Assembly (NCBI RefSeq): GCF_030445035.2
Contig: NC_080677.1
Location: 31,569,513-31,633,512 of the forward strand
DNA length: 64,000 nt
Direction: 5' to 3'
Source: Dasypus novemcinctus
Taxonomy: Eukaryota; Chordata; Mammalia; Cingulata; Dasypodidae
Shown piece after piece: positions 11,886-23,304 of this stretch. The position numbers and the translations under genes were made by a program. Positions within the stretch are counted from its first letter, which is position 1. Each line of letters begins with the position of its first letter. The notes beneath the pieces were generated by a model, which searched no databases, was not told the DNA's origin, and was given only the letters and a program-made list of their open reading frames with translations.

Positions 11886-12944
11886 GTAAAATATCTTTTC
11901 TTTTTGGCACCAAACCTTTTAATTATACTACCTTCTTTCTGACTTTGGGGCAAGCGAAGATGAATGAAGAGAGCAACTGAGCGCCATTTACTATTCATGT
12001 TGATGGCCCATCTAGAACCTGGGCTCATTATTCCTGAACTCCTGCAACTGACTCCTGTACTCTCCTTAAGTGCTTCTAAGATCTGTCACTAGGAATTGTT
12101 CAGCTGACAAGATTTCAAAATCTGAACTAGTCTTCCTATTGTTATAACCTCCTCTTTTACTCCTCTAACGAATCAACATGCCCTTTACCCTCATTGTTAT
12201 ATCTGGTTTTTTCACCTCTTTTTACTCCCCCAAATATATAGACATGCTTTCCTCTTCCCTCATTTAATTAAATCCCTCTCTAGATTTCTCTCTAACTAAG
12301 GCAAACTTATTTTAGTCAGAAATTTTACAGATGCCTTTGATAACATCCTAATATTTTTATCAACCCCCTGCTTCCGATTCAGTTCTCTGGCTGCCAAGTA
12401 GTGATGTTGAATGTCACAGAATTTTACTGACTATATCCAATCCTTTCATTAATTTTCACTCATTCCCTATTACATTTTCAGATTTTCCACAGCCTCATTG
12501 CCAAATCTTTTCATATTCTTCATGGTATGAGTCCTTTCATTGTAGTACCCCACTTTTTCGCAGGTAACCTTGCCTTCATAATGGTAGAGAATAGGAACAC
12601 TTTATATGAGCTGCTTCACCTTCCTTTTCTCCCTCAGTATTTCCTTGACACCTCCTTGGTCTTTGCTGCCTTTATTTTGTATTATGGAATTTTCAAACAT
12701 AATAAAAGAGCACATCTCTTTTAAAACCCAATTGACCCAAATTGACTAGGTTGCCAGTCCCTGAACCAGTCATTGGCAGAGAAATGGCATTATCAGAATT
12801 GCCTTATTTAGAATCTGACCCTGGATCTAGGAGAAAAGGATATTGGAGAGCCAACCTGCAGTGTTTACTGCAAACACAAATGCTTTTTGCTGGATTATTT
12901 TATTGCCATCTTTACTCTGTAATTGCTTCATAACTGGGTTTTTT

Positions 12945-13369
12945 AAAAAAAGATTTATTTATTTATTTTAAAATTTATTTCTCTCCCCTTCCTCCCCCCC
13001 CAGTTGTCTGCTCGCTGTGTCCATCTGCTGTGTGTTCTTCTGTGTCCTCTTGCATTCTTGTCAGCGGCACCAGGAATGTGCGTCTCTTTTGTTGCATCAT
13101 CTTGCTGTGTCAGCTCTCTGTGTGTGCGGCCCCACTCTTGGGCAGGCTGCACTTTTTTCTCACTGGGCGGCTCTCTTTATGGGGCACACTCCTTGCGTGT
13201 GGGGCTCCCCTACGCAGGGGACACCCCTGGTTGGCACGGCACTCCTTGTGCTCATCAGCACTGCGTGTGGGCCACCTTATCACACAGGTCAAGAGGCCCT
13301 GGGTTTGAACCCTGGACCTCCCATGTGGTAGGTGGACACTCTATCCATTGAGCCAAATCCTCTTCCCCG
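12945..13369 (-). mobile_element. DAS-type SINE, antisense
   Basis: Reverse-oriented full-length copy: T-rich tail at 12945, GC-rich body, tRNA-like head ending GCCAAATCCTCTTCC. Imperfect TSD around AACTGGGTTTT (about 12934-12944) and AAGTGGGTTTT (about 13371-13381). Confidence 0.93.
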
Positions 13370-13707
13370 TAAGTGGGTTTTAACCCCATATTTTAATGAG
13401 ATCTCTCTCTAGACATTCACTTCTATAACATTTATTAAAATTCAATCTATTTCATTTTATTGTAAAAGTAGTTATAAAAGTTACAGAAAAACTTATATGC
13501 ACAGAATTAAAACGCAAAAGATTATAAAATGAAAAGTAAGAATCTTTAACTCTGATCCATCAATCTAACTCTTTAGATATAACTACTGTTTTTTATATAT
13601 CCTTACAGAGATTCAGAAAAAATTAATGCACATAGGTATTCTTATTTCTCCTTATAAACTATATCATATTATACCTAATACTTTACGTCTTGCCTTTCTT
13701 TTCACTT

Positions 13708-14164
13708 AAGAATTTGTCCTGGGGCGGTGGACTTGGCCCAGTGGTTAGGGCGTCCATCTACCACATGGGAGGTCCGCGGTTCAAACCCCGGGCCTCCTTG
13801 ACTTGTGTGCAGCTGGCCCATGCGCAGTGCTGATGTGCGCAAGGAGTGCCCTGCCACTCAGGGGTGCCCCCTGCGTAGGGGAGTCCCACGCACAAGGAGT
13901 GCGCCCTGTAAGGATAGCTGCCCAGCGTGAAAGAAAGTGCAGCCTGCCCAGGAATGGTGCTGCACGCACGGAGAGCTGACACAGCAAGATGAGACGCACC
14001 AAAAAGAAACACAGATTCCCATGCCGCTGACAACAACAGAAGTGGACAAAGAAGATGCAGCAAATACACACAGAGAACAGACAACCCGGGGGGGGGGGGG
14101 GGAGGGGGGAAGGGGAGAGAAATAAATAAATAAATCTTTAAAAAAAAAAAAGAATTTATCCTGG
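13708..14164 (+). mobile_element. DAS-type SINE with near-perfect TSD
   Basis: Starts GGCGGTGGACTTGGCCCAGT at 13723; A box TGGCCCAGTGG, B box GGTTCAAACCCC; a G-run near 14088-14102; tail AAATAAATAAATAAATC then A12. TSD AAGAATTTRTCCTGG at 13708-13722 and 14150-14164 with one difference. Confidence 0.95.
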
Positions 14165-14334
14165 AGATTTTTTCCTATATTTTTTTCCCCCCATACCTCT
14201 CTCAAACTATTTTTATTTTTGTATTTTAACTTTTTTGTCTTTGTCCACGTATATCACATAGTTGCATTTCTATCAAACATAAATGTTTGTATTGTTTTAT
14301 CTTACTCAACATTTACTTATTCTTTTTCCATAGA

Positions 14335-15475
14335 TTTTATACTTATTAGTTTTGTTAAAAAAATTTTTTTTCATTAATATACCAAAATTTGCAAAGTATT
14401 CCTATGTTGTTGAGGATCCATATTCATATATATAACTTTTTGTTTCTAATTATTTATTTGAGATAAATTTCCATGGGATTACTGGGTCAAATTGTATGAG
14501 CCTTTTTCTGATTGAAGCCATGTATCACCATACTGATTTCCAAAAATGGTTATCATGTGTATATTTTAATATAGTGTAGAGGGTGTATCAGTTTCTTTGT
14601 CTCCTAGGGAAGTAACCATTTTTGCATGCACTTGTTTAGTCTTCATATTTCCTCTTATGTGTAAATTCTGTTCATATGTGTCAGATTTGGTTTAGGTGTT
14701 TTAGAGGAAATTTTTATATCGTTGAATTACTACCTGTGAAACTGTTTGACATGATGTCTTGTCTTCACTTACTTTGAGGGTTATTGTTATAGACTAAGGA
14801 TCAAATCTTTTACATTATAGATGTAACACAGATTAATTTCTCTAAAGAAATGGAAAAAGTCCAAGTTAATTCCTGATTTATTGAATTAATCTGCCTTTTC
14901 AGGGAGCCTGTTGCTTCATTTTGTATAAAAGGTGAGTGGTTAAGATATAACTTATTCATGCCACTTGAGGAAACATGAGCTTCTCATAGCCCTAGTGCTA
15001 TGGCCTTGAAGCTATTGAGAACAAAAAGCAAAATTACTGATGTTTGTCATTGGAAACTGTAGCATACTTTTAACTTGCCAGCCAGGCAGACTAACGATTG
15101 AATTATGGAGACTGTTAGCCGTATGTAAATTTTATTCTTTTTTCTTATACTTCTTTTTTTTGTCTTGATTTATTTTTTTAATATTACATTAAAAAAAATG
15201 AGGTCCCCATAGACGCCCCACCCCCGTCACCCCACTCCTCCCCCCGTAACAACAATCTCCTCCATCATCAAGAGACATTCATTGCATTTGGTGAATACAT
15301 CTGAGTATACTTCTTGATAGATATATCACATTCTTTTAAATGTGTGCATAATATTTTGTTGTATTGATTTACTATGAATTATCAAGTACTCTGCTAATGT
15401 ATATTTAATTATTTGCAGTTTTTCTATTATAAGCACTGCTATAATAAACTATGTTTTCGTGTTCTTGTTCAGTTT
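14335..15475 (-). mobile_element. L1 fragments, antisense
   Basis: 14335-14560 contains ATTACTGGGTCAAATTGTAT typical of antisense L1; 15130-15310 contains GAGGTCCCCATAGACGCCCC and GAGACATTCATTGCATTTGG, matching the xenarthran L1 3' end as I know it. Several truncated copies rather than one element. Confidence 0.65.
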
Positions 15476-15480
15476 ATGTA

Positions 15481-15700
15481 TAGTAGGAGTCAGCAACTAA
15501 TGGCCCATAGCTGGTTACTTATTTTTGTAAATAAAATTGTATTGGGATTCTGCCTTGACTGTTCCTTTATGGATTTTATGGTTGTTTTCAAGCTACAACA
15601 ACAGAATTGAATGGTTGTGACAGAGTCCTTATGGCCTGCAAAGTTGAAAATATTTACTGTTTGACACTTTAAGAAAAAGTTTGCTGACCCCTTCTCTATA
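15481..15700 (+). mobile_element. hAT-Charlie-type MITE with terminal inverted repeats
   Basis: Left end TAGGAGTCAGCAACTAATGG and right end AAAAAGTTTGCTGACCCCTT are inverted repeats. The interior has TTTTTGTAAATAAAATTGTA and ATGGCCTGCAAAGTTGAAAA, the standard interior of a common eutherian non-autonomous hAT element of about 220 bp. No transposase. Confidence 0.8.
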
Positions 15701-15981
15701 GGGTAACTTCCTAGAAATGGAATTATTGAGTCAGAGTATGTGAATTTTAAGTTAAAATTAAAATATGGTTTGTTTAGACTTAATATATAATTTTTACAGT
15801 GTATGAGTGCATATTTTAGCCAATTCTACTTTACTAATAGGGGGTTTTATGAAAAAACAACAATAAACTATGTGTCCATCTGATAGGTGAAAAATGGTAT
15901 CACTTTTTTTTTCTTTTCTCTACTTATGACAGAAGTATGTTTTCAAAACTTTCGTTGGTCATTTACATATTTTCTGCTAAC

Positions 15982-16385
15982 TGTTATGGATTGGATTATG
16001 ACTCCCACAAAGACATGCTCAAGATCTCATCCCTCAACCAGTGGGGGTGAATCCATGTATAAATAGGATCTTTGAACACATTATATTAGTTAAGATGAGG
16101 CCAAACTGAATCAGGGTAAGGCTTAATCCCCTATAAGCAGAGGAAATTTGGACCCAGCCAGAAGTAGGAGACAGAAGGAGACAGATGACAATATGATGGA
16201 GGCAGAGATTTAATTGTGGATTGCTAGCAGTACTTTACCATAACCCTCCAGACTTCAGAGAAAGCATGACCTGCAAACACCTTGAGTTTGGACTCCTAGC
16301 CTCTAAAACTGTGAGACAATAAATTTCTGTTGTTTAAGCCACCTAGTTTGTGGTATTTTCTTATAGCAGCCCTGTCAAACTAGGA
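15982..16385 (+). mobile_element. MLT1-type solo LTR (ERVL-MaLR), sense
   Basis: Starts TGTTATGGATTGGATTATGA and ends GTTTAAGCCACCTAGTTTGT...CAGCCCTGTCAAACTAGGAC; contains GATGGAGGCAGAGATT and TGTGAGACAATAAATTTCTG. A fossil LTR with its own AATAAA at 16318-16323 in gene-sense orientation; no coding sequence. Confidence 0.85.
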
Positions 16386-16589
16386 CATTGTCACTTGTAA
16401 TTTTTGCCTACTTAAAAAATAATTGGAGTATTCATATTTTTGTTCTAGATTTTAGAGAGTTCTTTGCAAGTAAAGCAAAGTAGCCCCTATATCTATTATG
16501 TGTTGAAGTATTTTTCATATTTTATTTGTATTTTGTCATTAGTTTGGGGTATTTTTTTCATATACGTGTGCTATGCTTTTCCCTCCTTA

Positions 16590-17053
16590 TTTACTATGAA
16601 AAATTTCCAACAAAGTATTGAAAGAGTAATACCGTGAACATCCACATACTCTTAGAGTCAACAGTTGCTAACACTCTGCCATATTTGCTTTCTTTTTTTC
16701 CATATTTATATATTTCCCCCTGAATCATTTGAACATAAATGGCAAATATCATGATACTTTCAACCCTAAATACTTCAGAGTAATTCTCCTAAGAAAAAGG
16801 GCATTCTTCTATGTAACCAAACTACCATTATCCCACCTACGACAATTAACAGTAATACCCTGATAACATGTAATGTAAATTCCATGTTCAAATTTCCAAA
16901 ATTTTATTAGGAATGTCTTTTATGGTGTTTTTTTTTTTTAAATAAGGGTCCAAACAAAGTTCACACATTACATTTGGTTCATGTGTTGCTTTAGTATCTT
17001 TTGAGACCTGTCTTCCCTCTTGTTTGTTTCCATAAACATGATAGTGACTCTCT
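16590..17053 (-). mobile_element. L1 3' fragment, antisense
   Basis: Contains AATTTCCAAAATTTTATTAG and GGGTCCAAACAAAGTTCACA...CATTTGGTTCATGTGTTGCT, typical of old L1M 3' UTR in antisense. Continues past the SINE at 17068-17429. Confidence 0.65.
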
Positions 17054-17443
17054 AAAAACAGCTTTATCGGGAAACGGACTTGGCCCAGTGGTTAGGGCGT
17101 CCGTCTACCACATGGGAGGTCCGCGGTTCAAACCCCGGGCCTCCTTGACCCGTGTGGAGCTGGCCCATGCGCAGTGCTGATCCGCGCAAGGAGTCCCCCC
17201 CCATGCAGGGGTGTCCCCCACGTAGGGGAGCCCCACGCGCAAGGAGTGCGCCCGTGAGGAGAGCCGTCCAGAACGAAAGAAAGTGCAGCCTGCCCAGGAA
17301 TGGCGCTGCCCACACTTCCCGTGCTGCTGTGCTGCTGACGACAACAGAAGCGGACAAAGAAACAAGACGCAGCAAATAGACACAGAGAACAGACAACCAG
17401 GGGAGGGGGGAAAAAATAAAATAAAAAATAAAAACAGCTTTAT
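17054..17443 (+). mobile_element. DAS-type SINE, short (internally deleted) subfamily
   Basis: Perfect TSD AAAAACAGCTTTAT (17054-17067, 17430-17443), so the insert is 17068-17429, about 362 bp. It retains many CpGs and so looks young. Relative to the copies at 13723 and 44216 it lacks the CACAGAGAGCTG...ACACAGATTCCC part of the body. It is inserted into an antisense L1 3' fragment. Confidence 0.95.
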
Positions 17444-18200
17444 GGCAATATAATTGACATTTAATAGCTGCATATATTTAAAGTGTACAATTTGCTGTTG
17501 TATATATGTATATCCTATGAAACCATCGCCACAATCAAGATAGTGAACATGTCCATTACCCCCCCAAATTTCCCCAAGTCCTCAAATATTACAAATAATT
17601 ATACATAGATTCTAGTTTGACAGTTGTTTTTCTTTCAATATTTAAAAAATGTTACACCATTGTCTTATTACTTCCAGGATTTCTGATTAGAAATCTGCTG
17701 TCATCCTTATCTTTGTTCTGCTGTATATAATATTGTCTTTTTTTCTCTGACTTCCACTGAGCTTTGATGTATCTTGAGTAGTTTTTAAAAAATGTTTCTC
17801 GTGTTGGTACTCATCGATTTTCTTGGATATGTGGGGTTTATAGTTTCCATCAAATTTGGAAAAAATTTGGCCATTAGTTCTTTACCTATTTTTCCTGTCC
17901 TCATGTCTCCTTTCATTTGAGGTCTCCAATTACATGTGTATTAGGCTTCCTGAAGTTGTATCACAGCTCACTAATGCTGTTTTTATTTTTTAAGTTAAAA
18001 TTTTTTTGTGTGTGTGTGCTTGGTTTTTGGATAATTTCTCTTGCTACGTCTTCAAGGTCATTAATCTTTTCTGTTGTAGTATATAATCTGCTAATCTTCC
18101 AGTGTAATTTTTAATCTCATACACAGTACTTTTCATTTTAAGAAATTTGATTAGAATCTTTTAAAAAATAAGTTCTATGTCTCTACTTTTTTTTTTTTAA
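17444..18200 (-). mobile_element. L1M/HAL1-like fragment, antisense
   Basis: TATAATTGACATTTAATAGC, AAAGTGTACAATTTGCTGTT, then TTTCTGATTAGAAATCTGCT and TCGATTTTCTTGGATATGTG, all old antisense L1/HAL1 wording. No intact frame. Confidence 0.65.
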
Positions 18201-19740
18201 CATTTTAGAAGTACAGTTATAAAATTGTTTTCATGCCCTTACCTCTAAACACTAATATTAGTGTCAGCATGGGGTCAGTATCTTCTTATTTTTGCATTCT
18301 AAATTTAAGCAGTCCTTCAAGCTTTGCCATTCAACCATTTTTGAAAAATGTTTTTCAAACACTCCTCTCTTCCTCTCATACCCTTTCTCCCAATAACCCA
18401 TATTCTGCTTTCTCTCTATGTGAATTTGCTATTTCTAGTCACCTTTTTTTTAAAGATTTATTTCTCTCCCCTTCCTCCATTGTCCACTCTCTCTGTCCAT
18501 TTGCTGTGTGTTCTTCTGTATCTTCTTGTGTTCTCATTATGTGGCTTCGGGAACTGATCCTGGGACCTTCCAGAGTGGGAAAGAGGTGATCATTCTCTTG
18601 TGCCACCTCAACTCCCTGGTCTGCTGCGTTTCTTATTGTCTCTCCACTGTTTCTCCTTTTTGTTGCATCATTTTGCTGCATCAGCTCTCCACGTGGGCCA
18701 GCACTTCTATGCGGGGCAGCACTCTGCATGGGCCAGCTCACCACACGGCCCAGCTTGTCTTCACCAAGAGGCCCTGGGTATCGAACCCTGGACCTCCTAT
18801 ATGGTAGATGGGAGCCCAATTGCTTGAGCCACATCTGCTTCCCTCTAGCCATCTTTTAAAGTGACATCATACACTTTTGCCTTATGTGTCTTGCTTATTT
18901 CACTGAGCATAATCTTTTCAAGGATTTTCCATGTGTAGCATAACTTCATTTTCTCTTATGGCCAAGTACTATTCCATTTGTATGTACCACATTTGTTCAT
19001 CCATTCATTTGTTGATGGACACTTGAGTTGTTTTTAGCTTTTGGCTATGTGAATAATGCTGCTATAAATATTAGTGTGTAAGTATCTGTTCGCGACCCTC
19101 TTTTCACTCTCTCTGGGTGTGTACTTATTAATAGAAGTGCAATTGCCAGGTCAGATGGTAATTCTATATTTAACTTTCTGAGGAACTGCCATATTGCTTT
19201 CCACTGTAGCTGACCATTTTACATTCCTGCTAACAGTACATTAGATTTGTAATTTCTCTTTATTCTCTCAAATATTTATTTTCCTTTTTTTTTTTAAATA
19301 TAGCCATCCTTCTGGATGCGAAGTAGTATCTCATTGTGCGTTTAATTTGCATTTCCATAATGGCTAATGATGTTGAGCATCTTTTCATGTATTTATTGGC
19401 CATTTGCATATCTTCTTTGGAAAAATGTCTTTTCAAGTTCTTTATCCATTTTTTTATTGGGTTGCATATCCTTTTGTTGTTGTATTGTAAAAATCCTTTA
19501 TCTGTTTTGGATATTAAACCCTAATCGGGTAATATGGTTTAAAACTATTTTCTCCCATTCTGTAGATTGTCTGTTTGCTTTCTTGATAATTTTCATGTCC
19601 TTGTTTTAATGATTGTGTACATACCTTATTTCCTCTTGGATTTTAAGTTTGTTGATGGCATGGACTATATCTCATTTGTGTCCTCCATGGCATCTGGTAT
19701 AGTTCATTTGATAGCTGTTTAACATTTGTTGAATGTGAAT
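18201..19740 (-). mobile_element. L1 3' UTR fragment, antisense, plus L2-like tail
   Basis: Apart from the SINE at 18444-18843, contains TGTCTTGCTTATTTCACTGA, CTATTCCATTTGTATGTACC and CATTTGTTGATGGACACTTG, diagnostic of antisense L1 3' UTR. From about 19640, GTTGATGGCATGGACTATAT...AACATTTGTTGAATG resembles an L2 3' end (+). Confidence 0.7.
18444..18843 (-). mobile_element. Older DAS-related SINE, antisense
   Basis: T-rich tail at 18444-18452, then CTCTCCCCTTCC; head reads (reverse) GAACCCTGGACCTCCTATAT...GAGCCACATCTGCTTCC. Diverged from the younger copies. Possible imperfect TSD TCTAGTCACC (about 18434) versus TCTAGCCATC (about 18844). Sits in antisense L1 3' sequence. Confidence 0.85.
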
Positions 19741-20434
19741 AGATTGTTGTTCTACCTTGCCCTACTTTTTAAGTGTTTGACCTAGAGTGAGTTGCCTGTT
19801 AACTGCCTTTAAATTATAATCTTCCTAGTTTTTTATGTTTTTAGATTAACTTCTACCTTTCCAAGTTTAGCACAGTAGTCTGGTGCACTAGTGCTACTTT
19901 TTTTCTTAGGCTACTCTTATTAGATTGCTTATTGGTATTAATTAGGGAAGAATTCTTTTACAAAGTATACTTCCTGTTCTGTTTAATATCAGAATGAAAT
20001 TTCAATCAGGTGTTATTTCTTTGCCCTTGTAGGCAAGAAAGCCAGACAAATGACTTCTGTTAACCCAGGGTGTTAAACTTAGTACCAATAAGGTGATGTT
20101 GCACAAGAGTGGCATCCACATTTACTGGAAGTGTTAGAGTTAATCATCAAGTTAAAAGGAATTAAATATGCTCTTAACCCAAGAACACCTCTGTTTCTAA
20201 GCATTGGGGTTTCAAATAATTTGCTTTTAGAAAATCTCATTGAATTCAGATTAAGTTCAAAGAAGAACAGGGACCAATCAGTTGAGAGGAATTGAAACTT
20301 CAAAGGGTAACTCCGATCAGTTGGTGTATTAAACAGTTTTAAAACTGGAATCCTTGAAAGGAAAGAGAAAAATAAAGTGGGGAAATGATGGGGTAAAAGG
20401 GCAAGTGAAAATATTTTTCTTCTCTCACTAGACT

Positions 20435-20525
20435 ATGAGCTCTTCAAAGAGCCTTATCTTGCTTGTGCTTGTATTTATGTACTCTAGCATAATACGTCAT
20501 GCAGTAAATATTTGTTAAATGGAGT
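20435..20525 (+). mobile_element. L2 3'-end fragment
   Basis: GACTATGAGCTCTTCAAAGA...GTAAATATTTGTTAAATGGA has the layout of the L2 3' UTR (clock-like 'gactgtgagctcc...aataaatgtttgttga' pattern). Confidence 0.6.
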
Positions 20526-20649
20526 TCTAAATCTAGAAACTGAGAAATAGCATCTAAAACTATTTCCATAGTACTACAAGCCTTCCCCACTCTCTCTTGC
20601 AAAAAACATTACTTTGAAAGGTGTGCCCCCAATGTGATTTCAAAACATC

Positions 20650-21420
20650 TTCTATTATGGAAAAAAAAAAAGAAAAAGAAAAAGAAAAAAATCTGTATAC
20701 AACTATTTTTTTAAAAACAGATTTTAATGACAGGGGAAAATGGGTTCATATGGATGCAATGAAAAAGTAAAATATAAAATGAATGTAGAATGTTGGATTA
20801 AAAAAAAAGGTCTATAGAGTAAAAAGTCCAGAAAGAACAGGCAGCAGGACGGGAATGGTGATGATCCAAATTCCCTTCCACTCGCTGTCCTTTTCCCATC
20901 CAACTACAATGAGCAAGTCACTCCTGGGGTTCCTCAGAAATCACCTGGGGTGACATCGTGGCTGAGCTGAGGGTCAGTGGCTACAGTGTGCCTGTCACCC
21001 CCATATTTCCACAGAAATACCCAAGGAGTGGCTGCCCAGCTCTGCAGAGTGGCGAGCACATTCTCCACCCTTGTGGGCGCCCACTGGAGTGGAAAAGGGC
21101 AGAGAAATACCCCCGGTCAAAGTAATGAAACCTACATTCATATACAAGACATTGCTTTAAGTGGTCGTAGGGCTTGAAAACAGGGCAGCCAGAGTCTGGT
21201 GCTGTGTGGGCCAGGGGCTATAGGTTCTGTGGGAGATGGGAAGGCAGTTGAGGTAGTTGCTGCACATGGTGTGCAGTGGTGAGGGTTAATTAAGATGGGG
21301 CCAAACGGCCGTGGTTGGGATTTCAGGTGGAGGCAGTGAGAAGATGCGCACAGCTTTTTAATAAAGAGCAAATTTTTTTTTCTGTTAATGGAAATCCTTC
21401 CTCTATGAAAGTACACAGAA
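20650..21420 (-). other. GC-richer block, possible 3' UTR retrocopy of unknown parent
   Basis: After an (A5G)n microsatellite (20657-20690), the - strand reads like a transcript end: moderately GC-rich text from about 21400, then CCCCTGTCATTAAAATCTGT with an ATTAAA signal and an A7 run near 20707-20714. Short ORFs on both strands (60-92 codons) match no family I know. A processed pseudogene of an unidentified mRNA is possible but not shown. Confidence 0.3.
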
Positions 21421-21767
21421 TTGTTAGCCTAAGGTCCTAATACAATTACCTTTGCCATTTAAAGCCTATGGAAGAGTCTCTTGTCTCCCCTACTTCCTCA
21501 CCACCACATTTATAAACTGTTGACTTTTGGCTGAAATACATTTTTCTGGGTTTAAATTTTAAGTGTTTCCTAGAGGACTAAATAATCAATGGTTAGTCTG
21601 CTTGTACATTGTCTATGTATTTAAATGTGATTAGATTATTAGTTTAAATATAACGTTTTAAAACTCTTGTAAAAAAAAACCCATCTAATTAGCAGTTGAC
21701 AACAGTGAATAAATGTTTACAATAAAAATATTATCTGCCCTGCATGAAAGTAATGTATTGAAATCAG

Positions 21768-21928
21768 TGTGTTCTAGGTCAATGGCTTCTAAGACTCCAA
21801 TTGGATTCATTGGACTGGGCAACATGGGGAATCCAATGGCCAAAAATCTCATGAAACATGGCTATCCACTCATTATTTATGATGTGTTCCCTGATGCATG
21901 CAAAGAGTTTCAAGAACGAGGTGAACAG
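21768..21928 (+). CDS. HIBADH: HIBADH coding exon 2 (Rossmann NAD+-binding motif)
   Basis: Encodes residues 31-84. It contains the 3-hydroxyisobutyrate dehydrogenase signature GFIGLGNMGNPMAKNL at residues 43-58, including the GxGxxG dinucleotide-binding glycines G46, G48 and G51, followed by the beta-2 strand (LIIYDVF) that precedes the NAD-specifying region. The end of the presequence and its likely cleavage region (VCSRSMASK) are also here. The acceptor is ...GAAATCAG|TG with a pyrimidine-poor tract; the donor is CAG|GTAAAT, phase 0. Length 161 bp keeps the frame with exons 1 and 3. Residue 36 is Met where the human protein has Val (from memory). A 77-codon reading frame beginning at 21713 runs through the acceptor in the same frame, but nothing else supports an alternative first exon. 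Confidence 0.97.
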
Positions 21929-22068
21929 GTAAATTATTTTCTTTAGATGGATTTTAGATTTTGATGTTTAAAAATGAATATGTATTCAAATAAGTGAGAG
22001 TTTCATAGAGAGCAGTATTCTTGATGGAGTTGTAAGCCTAATTCATTGTTAATGTTATATTTATAATG

Positions 22069-22091
22069 TTATATATATATATATATATATA
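22069..22091. repeat. (TA)n microsatellite
   Basis: About eleven uninterrupted TA units, in HIBADH intron 2. Other short simple repeats: (TG)n at about 31203-31222, (TTTTG)n at about 26248, 27496, 42628 and 59419, and an A/C-rich tract at 9724-9790. Confidence 0.9.
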
Positions 22092-22179
22092 TTCAGCATT
22101 CACCAAATATCCAGGTGTGCAACAAAGAAGTTTTTTCCTCCTAAAGACTACAGAAAGGCTGACTGGTTAATTTCTTTCT

Positions 22180-22600
22180 TTAAAAAAAAAATTTGTTAGA
22201 GCAGTTGTGAGCTTACAAAACAATAGTGCTTAATGTACAGAATTCCCATACATGGCCCCTCCACCAACACCTTACAGTGTTGTGGGACATTTATTACAGA
22301 TTATGAAAGAACCATTTGACTCTTACCACTAATTATGTTCCTTAGCTTACATCTGGTATATTTTTTCCATACACTCCCTATTATTAACACTATGTATTAG
22401 TATTGTCCATTTGTTATAGTTCCTGAGAGAACACTCTCATATTTGTATTGTTAACTACAGTCCATCTTCCACCACATGGTTCACTGTGTTATACAGTCCC
22501 ATGCCTTATACAGTCTATCCAAAGTGTATACTCATTGGCTCTCACTTTTATCACAGAACTGTGCAGTCATCACCCTAGTAAATTTTTGAATGTTTTCTGT
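22180..22600 (-). mobile_element. LINE 3'-region fragment, antisense
   Basis: Contains CAGAATTCCCATACATGGCC, CACCAACACCTTACAGTG, CTACAGTCCATCTTCCACCA and GTCTATCCAAAGTGTATACT; same family as 300-545. Confidence 0.65.
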
Positions 22601-23304
22601 AGTTGACTGGTTGATTTCTGTCAACCTTTTTTTTGCTGGGAGAAAAAACACCAAAATAGACATATCTGAGTCAAAAAGCCACCATTTCTCTAGATCCACA
22701 GAAGTCTCCTTGAAAAAGTGCTTTTTTCTTATTTTAAAAGCAAAAGTTGAGAATTTCTTGTTTCAACTGAAGAATTGGGGAGTGATCTGATCTCAGGCAT
22801 ATCTGAATTTGGTGGCACAGATAATGTGATGAGAATTTTCTCTCTGCCTGTTGGCACCGTTATCCTCAGGCAGGCTGTTCCTCCCCTCAAGGTGCCAGAT
22901 GGCCACCCTCTGTTCAGGTGAAGAAATGCTTTCTAATGTTGTGGCCCTGGAGGAGGTTCTTCAAGCTCTGCCTACTAGTGAAAATACTACATGAGCTATG
23001 AAGGAAATAAAACTCAGACATATTAAATACATTTTACATGACTGATAGTATTTAATCAGCTTATTTATGCTTTTAAACTTTAATCTATACTGATGTGGTA
23101 TTTAAAATTGGTTAAATTTATTTAGCTAATTTCTCCAAAAATGGGCTTTCTTTTTAGTATTCCCTTATTATTATCTTGTTTCTGTTGGAAACTCAAGTTT
23201 GACCTATAGTGCATCAGTTCAACTTTTGGCATCTTTTCTGGAATGTAACCAATGATAATTATCAGGCCTTCATATACTAGAAATCATGAATTAATAAATT
23301 GTGA

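Larger units (their letters stand above)
8207..21767 (+). other. HIBADH: HIBADH intron 1 (13,561 bp)
   Basis: GTAAGG...ATCAG intron. About 8600-11640 and 11890-12940 are AT-rich, apparently unique sequence with only A/C-rich low complexity at 9724-9790 and no credible gene. The rest is mostly LINE fragments, DAS SINEs, one MLT1 LTR and one hAT MITE, listed separately. 19740-20430 and 21420-21767 hold nothing I recognise. Confidence 0.9.
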
